Origin: CAZPEV01 sp964585635
GTDB lineage: Bacteria; Zixibacteria; MSB-5A5; GN15; JAAZOE01
Length of the DNA: 5,406 nt
Assembly: GCA_964585635.1 (NCBI GenBank)
Contig: CAZPEV010000197.1
Coordinates: 1-5,406 of the forward strand
Direction: 5' to 3'
The notes beneath the pieces were generated by a model, which was not told the origin of the DNA, ran no database searches, and saw nothing but the letters and a program-made list of their open reading frames with translations. Made by a program: the position numbers and the translations under genes. Positions within the stretch are counted from its first letter, which is position 1, and the number at the start of each line of letters is the position of its first letter. Of this stretch, positions 1 through 5,406 are shown piece by piece.

Positions 1-863
1 GGATCGGCATTACCCCGCCGGACGGCCTTGCGCTATATATGCCGTCTTATCTGATGGATATTAGGGCTCTGGGCTGCAAGGTGGTGACGGTCTATAAGAA
101 TAATACGCAAAGATTCAATTTACCGACTACCATTGGGAAGGTGCTGCTTCAAAATCCGGAAACCGGCGAGGTCATCTGTATCATGGATGGCGGTTATCTG
201 ACCGCCGTGCGAACCGGGGCCGCCAGCGGCGTGGCCACCCGATTTTTGGCACGGCAGGATAAGAATCAGATTGCCGGCATATTTGGCGCCGGCGTGCAGG
301 CCAAGATGCAGTTGTGGGCGGTGGCGGTCGCCCGGGAACTGAAATGCGCCTACGTCTACGATATATCCCAGGAAGCCTGCGCCGCTTTCGTTAAAGAGAT
401 GGCTCCTAAGTTGAAACTGGAAATCATCCCGGCCGATTCACCGAAGCAAATGCTGGACCAGGCCGACATCATATGCACCGCGACATCCTCGGCTACACCG
501 CTGTTCGATGGCTCCCAGGTGAGACCCGGCACGCATATCAACGGCATCGGCAGCCACACCCCCAACGCGCGCGAACTCGATACCGCTGTCGTCAAGAGAT
601 CAAAGGTGGTGGCCGATTCATACGAAGCTTGCCTTAAGGAGGCCGGCGATATCATGATCCCGCTGCAGGAGAAGGCGATTTCAGAGTCGCATATGCAGGC
701 GGAACTGGGGGAGATTGTCATCGGCCGCAAACCTGGACGCGCCAATTCGACCGAGATTACCCTGTTCAAATCCAACGGACTGGCAATTCAAGATGCCGCC
801 GCCGCCAAGCTGGTTTATGATAAGGCCCGCCAGGCCGGGATCGGAACAGAGGCAAATCTGTAG
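1..863 (+). CDS. Ornithine cyclodeaminase / mu-crystallin family NAD(P)-dependent protein (5' partial)
   Basis: This family includes ornithine cyclodeaminase (ornithine to proline plus ammonia), archaeal-type alanine dehydrogenase and related imine reductases, all soluble cytoplasmic NAD(P) enzymes. The frame is open to the left edge: 12 codons precede the ATG at 39 and read IGITPPDGLALY, the usual lead-in to the family motif around MPSYL. The true start therefore lies outside and about 30-50 residues are missing. Counting from that internal Met, the visible landmarks are the substrate-site lysine in GCKVVTV (K14), the arginine in LTAVRTGAAS (R58), a Rossmann loop GIFGAGVQA (80-88), an acidic residue ending the second strand (D108, suggesting NAD rather than NADP), NGIGSHTPNARELD (168-181), the catalytic aspartate in EAGD (D204) and the C-terminal block TLFKSNGLAIQD (241-252). 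All key residues are present, so it is probably active. Which of the family reactions it performs cannot be decided from sequence alone. It ends at TAG, 236 bp before the next gene. Confidence 0.93.
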   Translation, partial: IGITPPDGLALYMPSYLMDIRALGCKVVTVYKNNTQRFNLPTTIGKVLLQNPETGEVICIMDGGYLTAVRTGAASGVATRFLARQDKNQIAGIFGAGVQAKMQLWAVAVARELKCAYVYDISQEACAAFVKEMAPKLKLEIIPADSPKQMLDQADIICTATSSATPLFDGSQVRPGTHINGIGSHTPNARELDTAVVKRSKVVADSYEACLKEAGDIMIPLQEKAISESHMQAELGEIVIGRKPGRANSTEITLFKSNGLAIQDAAAAKLVYDKARQAGIGTEANL

Positions 864-919
864 CCGTGATGACTGTACCTTATCGCGGCGAATCATAGAG
901 AAGGGATATTTGCTGCGGA

Positions 920-935
920 GCGGCGTTTTCGCCGC
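920..935 (+). repeat. Perfect 6-bp GC hairpin after the cyclodeaminase gene
   Basis: GCGGCG (920-925) pairs perfectly with CGCCGC (930-935) around a TTTT loop, 57 bp past the stop codon. The following bases, CAATCATCC, contain no T-run, so it lacks the tail of an intrinsic terminator. It could still stabilise a 3' end or support factor-dependent termination. In GC-rich DNA a 6-bp stem can also arise by chance. Confidence 0.3.
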
Positions 936-1024
936 CAATCATCCTTTCCTGATCGGTTCATCGGCCCCGAGCGGTTCCCTCTCCCGATCATCGCCGCCCA
1001 CCGCCGGAGAACCCAATTATCCCC

Positions 1025-1053
1025 TGGACAACGTCCTGCTCGACCCATAATAT
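1025..1053 (+). promoter_or_regulatory. Candidate sigma-70-like promoter for the OPT transporter
   Basis: TGGACA (1025-1030) matches the -35 consensus at five of six positions. It lies 17 bp before TAATAT (1048-1053), a weaker -10 match, within the only AT-rich patch of an otherwise GC-rich gap. TATAAA (1051-1056) is an alternative -10 but leaves a 20-bp spacer. Transcription would begin about 40 bp before the GTG start. The call rests on consensus and position only. Confidence 0.3.
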
Positions 1054-1084
1054 AAAGCACATCATCCAGCACGGGACGGAACGC

Positions 1085-1090
1085 AAGGAG
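1085..1090 (+). promoter_or_regulatory. Shine-Dalgarno site fixing the GTG start at 1100
   Basis: AAGGAG is a near-ideal anti-16S match and sits 9 nt before the GTG at 1100. It decides in favour of this non-ATG start, from which the protein opens MNKPEITW and runs straight into the first membrane segment. Confidence 0.75.
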
Positions 1091-1099
1091 AAGCAGACT

Positions 1100-2917
1100 G
1101 TGAATAAACCGGAAATCACCTGGCAATCGATCATCGGCGCCTTCTTGGTATCGACGATTATTTCGCTGGCCTATCCCTACATCGTCCTCAAGTTGGGCAT
1201 GGGCCCCAACGTGAGCGTCCTGGCGGCCTTTCTGGGGGCGCTGTTTTTATCTCTCACCGCCCGCGCCACCCGGGGGCAAAACGCCGTCCAGAATAACATC
1301 ATCCAGTCCGCCGCCACCTCCGCCACCTCGACCGCCTTTATGTGCATCGTGGCCGCTGCTTTCGGGTATCTGGCCATGAATGAATCGGTCGACGTCAAAC
1401 TGCATATCACCCCCTGGCAGATGTTTACCTGGCTCTGCTGCTCGGGAGCGATCGGAGTTCTGGTCTCGGCCCTCTTCCGCCGTTACTTTGTTGATGACCC
1501 GGAGATGATTTTCGCCGATGGCGTCGCCGCGGCCGAAACGATCAACGTGCTGGATGAATCCGCCGGCAGCAGCACCGGCTATCGCCTGCCGACGCTGGGG
1601 GTCGGAGCGGCGGTCGGGATAATCATCGCCTTCGTTCGCGATGGTCTCAACAAGCTGCCCACGCTGGGCATTGCCTCACGGTTCGGCGTCGGCATCGAAT
1701 GGAGCGTCTTATCGGTCGGCACCGGCATGTTGATCGGCCTTAATGTCGGGCTGTCAATGCTTTTGGGTTCGCTCGTCGTCTGGGTCTTCGGCCCGACGGT
1801 CATGCAGCATGCCGGGACGGCTATCCTCAACAACAGTATCGCCCCGCAATATCTCGATCAGATTAACGCCCTGGCCGGCGCCGGTCAACTGACCGAGGCG
1901 CAGACGGCGCTCCTGCATCAGCATGGCGGGATGATGGCCAATTACCTGTCGGGGAGTCATTTTCCGATCCTCATGCTCTGGTTCATGTGGCCCGCGACCT
2001 CGTTGATGATCTGCGCCGCGATGACGGCGGTGATTCTGAAGTGGCGCTCCATCGTCCAGATGTTTCGCGGCATGACCTCGGCCCGACAGGCCGGCGCCGA
2101 ACGCACGGACGTTTCGCCCGTAACGATCCTGATCCTCAGCGTCCTGTTGACCATCCTGCTGGCGTTTATTCAGTACCGTCATTTCGGGATGCCGTACTGG
2201 CAGACGATCGCGGCGGTGGTCTGCGGCCTGCCGCTGATTCTTGTCGGCGTCCGGGTGCTGGGAGAAACGAACAACGGCCCGGTGTCGCTGATGGCCAACA
2301 CCGTTCAGGCGATTTTCCGCCTCTTTTCCCCAGCCATCGGCCACAACCTGGTCGCGGCCGGCATGTCGGGCAACATCAACTCCCAGGGCGAAGGATTGAT
2401 GCAGGTATACAAGACCGGCAAGATGGTTGGGTCGACACCCCGCGTGCTCACCTGGGTGCAATTTTGGGCCATCCCGATCGGGGCCGCCGCGGTGGCCATC
2501 ATGTACCCGCTCCTGATCAATCATTACGGTCTCGGGGGAGACGGCCTGGCCGCTCCGACCGGGCTGAAGCTGGCCAACATGGCGGTGCTGATGTCCAAAG
2601 GGATTGCCGCCTTTCCCCCCGGCGCGCTGCTTTGGACGGTCATCGCCGGGGCAGCCGGGATCATCATCGCGTTGGCCAAAGACAAGCTGGGCTGGGGTTG
2701 GTTGCCCAGCGCCGGCGGTTTCGGCTTCGCGCTTATCCTTCCCGGCACGCTGAACCTGCCGATAGCATTGGGCGCCATCGGTGGCTGGATCTGGTCCAAG
2801 GCCGACCCAGCATCGTATGAAAGGTATTACATCACGGTGGCTTCCGGATTCATCGGCGGCGAGGCGCTGATCGCCGGACTGGTTTTGCCGGTGCTGTTCT
2901 ACTTCGGCATCATGTAG
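1100..2917 (+). CDS. OPT-family oligopeptide transporter
   Basis: This complete 605-residue integral membrane protein belongs to the OPT superfamily, proton-coupled importers of small peptides or, in the YSL branch, metal chelates. It is hydrophobic along almost its whole length, with about 14-16 plausible membrane segments (for example near 10-30, 36-53, 77-94, 107-126, 164-180, 202-231, 287-312, 340-358, 366-386, 451-471, 508-526 and 580-604). Family landmarks include QNNIIQSAATSATS (64-77), the GETNNGP loop (388-394) followed by a helix with HNLVAAGMSGNINSQGEGLM (415-434), and WLPSAGGFGFALILPGTLN (534-552). A hydrophilic stretch at about 248-284 is probably a loop. The length is slightly short for prokaryotic members, which are usually about 600-700 residues, but nothing appears missing. 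Start: GTG with AAGGAG 9 nt upstream. The substrate cannot be read from sequence; peptides are the default guess. The nearby amino-acid enzyme fits peptide use but does not prove it. Confidence 0.95.
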   Translation: MNKPEITWQSIIGAFLVSTIISLAYPYIVLKLGMGPNVSVLAAFLGALFLSLTARATRGQNAVQNNIIQSAATSATSTAFMCIVAAAFGYLAMNESVDVKLHITPWQMFTWLCCSGAIGVLVSALFRRYFVDDPEMIFADGVAAAETINVLDESAGSSTGYRLPTLGVGAAVGIIIAFVRDGLNKLPTLGIASRFGVGIEWSVLSVGTGMLIGLNVGLSMLLGSLVVWVFGPTVMQHAGTAILNNSIAPQYLDQINALAGAGQLTEAQTALLHQHGGMMANYLSGSHFPILMLWFMWPATSLMICAAMTAVILKWRSIVQMFRGMTSARQAGAERTDVSPVTILILSVLLTILLAFIQYRHFGMPYWQTIAAVVCGLPLILVGVRVLGETNNGPVSLMANTVQAIFRLFSPAIGHNLVAAGMSGNINSQGEGLMQVYKTGKMVGSTPRVLTWVQFWAIPIGAAAVAIMYPLLINHYGLGGDGLAAPTGLKLANMAVLMSKGIAAFPPGALLWTVIAGAAGIIIALAKDKLGWGWLPSAGGFGFALILPGTLNLPIALGAIGGWIWSKADPASYERYYITVASGFIGGEALIAGLVLPVLFYFGIM

Positions 2918-2924
2918 GGCTTAT

Positions 2925-2940
2925 CCGGGAATCGTCCCGG
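2925..2940 (+). repeat. Intercistronic hairpin between the transporter and Nudix genes
   Basis: CCGGGA (2925-2930) and TCCCGG (2935-2940) form a perfect 6-bp stem with an ATCG loop, 7 nt after the transporter stop codon. There is no T-run, so it is not a typical terminator. The stem covers the first base of a possible GTG start at 2940 and ends just before a GGAG (2942-2945), which would leave that GGAG free to serve the ATG at 2958. Confidence 0.4.
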
Positions 2941-2957
2941 TGGAGTACGGATTCGAC

Positions 2958-3422
2958 ATGAGGCAACCGATCCAGGCCGCCGTCTACTGCGTCCGGTTTC
3001 AGGGAGACCACCGGCAGTATCTTTTGCTGCGGCGCATCCCCTCCGGGGGAGGCTATTGGCAATGCATCACCGGCGGGGTCGAGGGGGATGAGACGCCGCT
3101 CGCGGCAGCCGTGCGGGAACTCCGCGAGGAGACCGGCTTTGCAGAACGCGTTCTTTGGCCAATCGATTACTCCTACACTTTTCCCGTCGAAGAGGAGATG
3201 AGGAAGCTGTATCAACAGCCCGTGGAAATCATCACGGAGACCGTCTTCCTGGCGGAGGTGGATGGGGCCGGACCGCCGGTGCTGGACAAGCGCGAGCACG
3301 ACGCCTGGCTCTGGTGCAACTACGAGAAGGCGCTGGAGTTGCTCTTCTGGCCGGGAAATAAGGAATCGCTGAAGCACTGCGAACAATACCTTCGCTCAGG
3401 CAGAAGGCCACCCTCAGTCTAA
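2958..3422 (+). CDS. Nudix hydrolase, possibly dihydroneopterin-triphosphate pyrophosphatase-like
   Basis: This is a complete 154-residue single-domain Nudix protein. Such enzymes hydrolyse nucleoside diphosphate-X bonds using Mg2+ or Mn2+. The Nudix box is intact at residues 39-61: G, five residues, E, seven residues, then REL-R-EE-T-GF, so the metal-binding glutamates are all present. The preceding strand ends in GYWQCITGG, and the C-terminal segment EHDAWLWCNYEKALELLFWPGN (about 113-134) resembles NudB-like enzymes of folate synthesis and related small Nudix proteins. Substrate is uncertain. Start choice: ATG at 2958 opens MRQPIQAAVY, a common opening in this group, with GGAG 12 nt upstream. 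An in-frame GTG at 2940 would add six residues but lies within a hairpin. The 40-bp gap after the transporter makes co-transcription plausible. It ends in TAA, facing the convergent operon. Confidence 0.93.
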   Translation: MRQPIQAAVYCVRFQGDHRQYLLLRRIPSGGGYWQCITGGVEGDETPLAAAVRELREETGFAERVLWPIDYSYTFPVEEEMRKLYQQPVEIITETVFLAEVDGAGPPVLDKREHDAWLWCNYEKALELLFWPGNKESLKHCEQYLRSGRRPPSV

Positions 3423-3510
3423 AGCCGGTATAGTATATGATATGGTGTTCAAGAGAAGATCACTGCCCATTCAATCGGCGGAATTATCGGTCGGCTTGGC
3501 ATTCATAATA
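3423..3510. other. Convergent intergenic gap between Nudix and DUF4384 genes
   Basis: These 88 bp lie between two genes whose stop codons face each other. No intrinsic terminator with a T-run is visible on either strand. The only good hairpin nearby is at 3516-3531, just inside the end of the - strand gene. The short AT-rich patch at 3429-3443 has no partner that would make it a convincing promoter. Confidence 0.5.
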
Positions 3511-4518
3511 TCACGGCTTCGGTCCCGAAGCGATGACCTCATATTTGACTGCCGCCACGGCAACATTATGAGCTTCAAGTCCGACCAACCAGTCCTTCAT
3601 CGCCTTTATGGCGCCATCGGCGGGCAGCAGGGCGGCGGAGGCATATTCCGGCGGCAGGGGGAGGTCTTGACCTTTGGTCGCGATGGCAAAGATAAGCCTT
3701 TTGTCGGACAATTGATCCTTTCTCAGAAAAACCCCTAAGGGAAACAGACTCTGCGGCGGAGGCAGTTGATATCTTTCCCCCATAGAGATGTTGTTGCGCG
3801 GCATCCCCTGGGTCGGGGCCAAAACCTGCAATGAATCCCCCGACGATTGAAAATTGAAGACCGTCACATAGCAATTTTCCGACGCCGACAACGAGATAAT
3901 AATGTTGTCACCGTTTATAAATGTGTCCTGGTCGAGCTTTGCCTCCAGCCTAAACGCCGGTCTCAACGCCATTGTGCCCGCGCCATATTCGGAATTCACA
4001 ATATTGGCTGATACCTTTACCTGGTAACAACTATCAGCGGTAATCGTGGTCGATAAGCCGGTCTCCCTAAGATACGATGGGCCGAGATACTGCTGACTTA
4101 GGCTGTCAGCGTATCGATAGAAGGCATCATATGATCCGGCGGCCAGACTTTGCCGCAAGCCATTCATTGTCGCACCGGCACTATAGTCGTTAAATCTGCC
4201 TCTGATGCTATCGTTGGCTATGGCCCGCGCGTACCCTTCCACGATTTCGCGATTATGGCCTATGAATGGAAGGGTAACCAGAACCTCATACCTCTCCTTG
4301 GCCGACGTCACCGATACCGTCGTATCACCGGGACAGCGATGGAATTGTTTCTTAATCGTATCCCCCGGAAACAGTCCCGCCCAGTATGGTTTTATTGAAT
4401 CCGGCACGGGCCTAAAGCCTAATATCATTGCGCAGATAGTGCCAATGGCCAACACGACGAGACTGCCGATAATTCTTTTTAAATCCAGAACCGCTTTTAG
4501 TGATTCCTTCAGTCCCAC
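3511..4518 (-). CDS. Single-pass membrane protein with C-terminal DUF4384-like domain
   Basis: This complete 335-residue protein has one hydrophobic segment near its N-terminus (about 16-35), preceded by K4, K8, K14 and R15. That implies an N-in anchor with the rest outside the cytoplasmic membrane. Residues about 37-185 match nothing I recognise; they include two cysteines (C62, C164) and a polar helical-looking stretch around 90-145. Residues about 188-290 fit DUF4384: RLEAKLDQDTFINGD, then SASENCYVTVFNF (211-223), QVLAPT (231-236), NNISMGERYQLP (242-253), and a strand RLIFAIATKG (274-283). DUF4384 is commonly fused to caspase-family peptidases or kinases and its molecular role is unsettled. 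Here the caspase-like domain is encoded by the gene 8 bp upstream. The start is GTG at 4518, with GAGG overlapping the preceding stop. Sampled GC is about 50%, lower than the neighbours. A function as sensor, scaffold or envelope tether is inference only. Confidence 0.82.
   Translation of the reverse strand: MGLKESLKAVLDLKRIIGSLVVLAIGTICAMILGFRPVPDSIKPYWAGLFPGDTIKKQFHRCPGDTTVSVTSAKERYEVLVTLPFIGHNREIVEGYARAIANDSIRGRFNDYSAGATMNGLRQSLAAGSYDAFYRYADSLSQQYLGPSYLRETGLSTTITADSCYQVKVSANIVNSEYGAGTMALRPAFRLEAKLDQDTFINGDNIIISLSASENCYVTVFNFQSSGDSLQVLAPTQGMPRNNISMGERYQLPPPQSLFPLGVFLRKDQLSDKRLIFAIATKGQDLPLPPEYASAALLPADGAIKAMKDWLVGLEAHNVAVAAVKYEVIASGPKP
3516..3531 (-). repeat. Perfect inverted repeat at the 3' end of the DUF4384 gene
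   Basis: GCTTCG (3516-3521) and CGAAGC (3526-3531) form a perfect 6-bp stem around a 4-nt loop, ending two bases from the stop codon at 3511-3513. On neither strand is it followed by a T-run. It could form a 3'-end hairpin for transcripts arriving from either direction in this convergent junction, but it also lies in coding sequence and may be chance. Confidence 0.25.
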
Positions 4519-4524
4519 TTCTTA

Positions 4525-4528
4525 CCTC
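4525..4528 (-). promoter_or_regulatory. Shine-Dalgarno GAGG overlapping the upstream stop codon
   Basis: On the - strand the sequence reads TGA-GG-TAAGAA-GTG. The GA of the caspase-like gene's stop codon is part of the GAGG ribosome binding site for the GTG start at 4518, with a 6-nt spacer. This supports the GTG start and suggests translational coupling of the two proteins. Confidence 0.7.
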
Positions 4529-5406
4529 ACTGCCTTAGCTCAATCACAACCCGGCTTTCATCGTCAGATCCGACATAGGGTAACTGCTCCCGGTGCCACA
4601 ATGAATCGGCGGCGGACGGCACGCCCCCAACGCGTGACTGAATGTATTTCTTCAGTTCCCCAACCGTAATCTTCATATCGACGGGTGGTTGATCAGCCTC
4701 ACCCCGTAGACCTTTGAGCAAGAAATAGGTAAAGAGGCCATGGTGCTTGTCCAGATAGGCCCCGTTTGCCTCGGAGCCGCTGGTCGCGGCCATGACCGTC
4801 CCTTTGGTTGCCAAAGGACATTGGACGATGACGATCCCTCCGGCATTTTCGCTCAGGGTATCCCTCTGAAACATTTTCGAGCAACAGGTCTCGAGGAACA
4901 GAAAAATATGCTGTGCCCCAAGGCGCGCCAGATGAGAGCATAGGGCCGCCATCAGATATCCACTTCCGCCGATGTCGTCGGCGCGGCCATCCGCCGGCAG
5001 CAGGTATTCCTGCGCCGAGAGGGAATCGCTGCCGCTTGATCCCGAATAGTAGACAAAGAGCTCCGGCACATTAGTTCCGACAAGGCCGGCCAGGCGCCCG
5101 GGACGGCCATCAGGATAGCCCAGGAATTCCTCCATCTGGAGCTTGGTTGGATCCATGAGAGTGTAAACATTGTTGGGATCGAGGCCAAAGGTTTTGACAA
5201 AGTACTCCTTCATGACGGCCACGTCGTTGCGGGCGAACGAGCGCGAATCACCGAAGGCGGCGTTGGAATTGCCGATCAGGATCGCCACGGCATTCGGGCG
5301 GCTGTGAGAGCCAACGGAAATCTGCACGTCGACGGAGTCCGGCAACGGGATGGTATTCAGAAGATCGGCCTCCGTCCCATACTTCATCTTCGATTCCGTG
5401 ACCGTG
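4527..5406 (-). CDS. Caspase-family (peptidase C14) protein lacking the canonical catalytic histidine (5' partial)
   Basis: Peptidase C14 proteins (caspases, metacaspases and bacterial relatives) are cysteine proteases using a His-Cys dyad. Numbering from the Met at 5387, the fold landmarks appear in order: VAILIGN (34-40), ARNDVAVMKEYF (52-63), ELFVYYSG (109-116), EYLLPADG (127-134), IFLFLETCCSK (161-171), TVMAATSG (197-204) and HGLFTYFLLKGLRGEAD (216-232), a strong C-terminal match. The usual YYSGHG is YYSGSSG, so Ser117 replaces the histidine. The usual DACFSG is ETCCSK, keeping a cysteine at the nucleophile position (C168) with another beside it (C169). Loss of protease activity or altered chemistry is likely but unproven. 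Six further codons (TVTESK) lie upstream in frame to the window edge. Relatives often carry an N-terminal region with a linker like the TEADLLNTIPLPD seen here, so the true start is probably outside; the Met at 5387 remains possible. It precedes the DUF4384 gene by 8 bp. Alternative view: a regulatory pseudoenzyme. Confidence 0.9.
   Translation of the reverse strand, partial: TVTESKMKYGTEADLLNTIPLPDSVDVQISVGSHSRPNAVAILIGNSNAAFGDSRSFARNDVAVMKEYFVKTFGLDPNNVYTLMDPTKLQMEEFLGYPDGRPGRLAGLVGTNVPELFVYYSGSSGSDSLSAQEYLLPADGRADDIGGSGYLMAALCSHLARLGAQHIFLFLETCCSKMFQRDTLSENAGGIVIVQCPLATKGTVMAATSGSEANGAYLDKHHGLFTYFLLKGLRGEADQPPVDMKITVGELKKYIQSRVGGVPSAADSLWHREQLPYVGSDDESRVVIELRQ

Larger units (their letters stand above)
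864..1099. other. Intergenic region upstream of the OPT transporter
   Basis: This 236-bp stretch carries no convincing gene. A reading frame across 715-1050 overlaps the cyclodeaminase end out of frame, has no good ribosome binding site and gives proline/serine-rich low-complexity protein, so it is treated as chance. The region holds a short perfect hairpin near its left end and an AT-rich patch near 1046-1056 that may be a promoter. The size of the gap and the candidate promoter suggest that the transporter is transcribed separately from the cyclodeaminase. Confidence 0.6.

Noticed and set aside
920..935. Intrinsic terminator for the cyclodeaminase gene.
   Set aside because: The hairpin is good but has no T-run after it, so I list it only as an inverted repeat.
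715..1050. Frame of 111 aa spanning the cyclodeaminase end and the following gap.
   Set aside because: It starts inside a well-supported gene in another frame, and its Pro/Ser/Arg-rich translation resembles no protein. I treated the gap as non-coding.
1754..2820. Long open frames of 256 aa (- strand, 1754-2524) and 277 aa (+ strand, 1987-2820) inside the transporter gene.
   Set aside because: Their products are rich in Arg, His, Asp and Gly without any domain, as expected for shadow frames of a GC-rich gene. The OPT frame has clear family motifs throughout.
2910..3386. Antisense frame of 158 aa opposite the Nudix gene.
   Set aside because: It covers the intact Nudix box on the other strand and shows no recognisable domain or ribosome binding site.
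4205..4669. Frame of 154 aa on the + strand across the junction of the two - strand genes.
   Set aside because: It is opposite two genes with domain evidence and a coupled start/stop; no motif or ribosome binding site supports it.
5037..5039. Loss of the caspase histidine through frameshift or sequencing error.
   Set aside because: The frame continues correctly on both sides with conserved motifs, and a His codon cannot become TCA by a single base change.

Overview
The window looks like bacterial chromosome of high GC, roughly 60% in most genes. Gene families, start codons (GTG as well as ATG) and Shine-Dalgarno sites are all bacterial. No single gene fixes the phylum. A caspase-fold protein beside a DUF4384 protein, together with a prokaryotic OPT transporter, fits environmental Gram-negative lineages with large genomes (for example Zixibacteria- or Bacteroidetes-related groups, or myxobacteria), but that placement is a guess. 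I see no tRNA, rRNA, CRISPR array, insertion sequence or long repeat.

Layout. The left part (1-3422) is all on the + strand. It starts with the 3' end of an ornithine cyclodeaminase / mu-crystallin family dehydrogenase that runs in from outside. A 236-bp gap follows, with a small hairpin and a candidate promoter. Next is a complete OPT-family oligopeptide transporter with a GTG start and a good Shine-Dalgarno site, and after a short hairpin-containing spacer a complete Nudix hydrolase. An 88-bp convergent gap separates these from the right part (3511-5406), all on the - strand. There, a caspase-family (peptidase C14) gene whose 5' end lies beyond the window is followed after 8 bp by a membrane-anchored protein with a C-terminal DUF4384-like domain. 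The Shine-Dalgarno site of the second gene overlaps the stop codon of the first, so the two are almost certainly one operon and probably translationally coupled.

How the genes may work together. The left genes look like ordinary amino-acid and peptide metabolism plus nucleotide clean-up: a peptide importer, an amino-acid cyclodeaminase or dehydrogenase, and a Nudix enzyme. Nothing proves a shared pathway. The right pair is the most unusual part. The caspase-fold protein keeps the overall fold landmarks and the catalytic cysteine position, but has serine where the catalytic histidine of the YYSGHG motif should be. It also has a divergent cysteine motif (ETCCSK rather than DACFSG). It is therefore probably a pseudo-caspase or an enzyme with altered chemistry. 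Its partner carries the DUF4384 module, often fused to caspase domains, on a separate single-pass membrane protein. The partner gene is also clearly less GC-rich than its neighbours.
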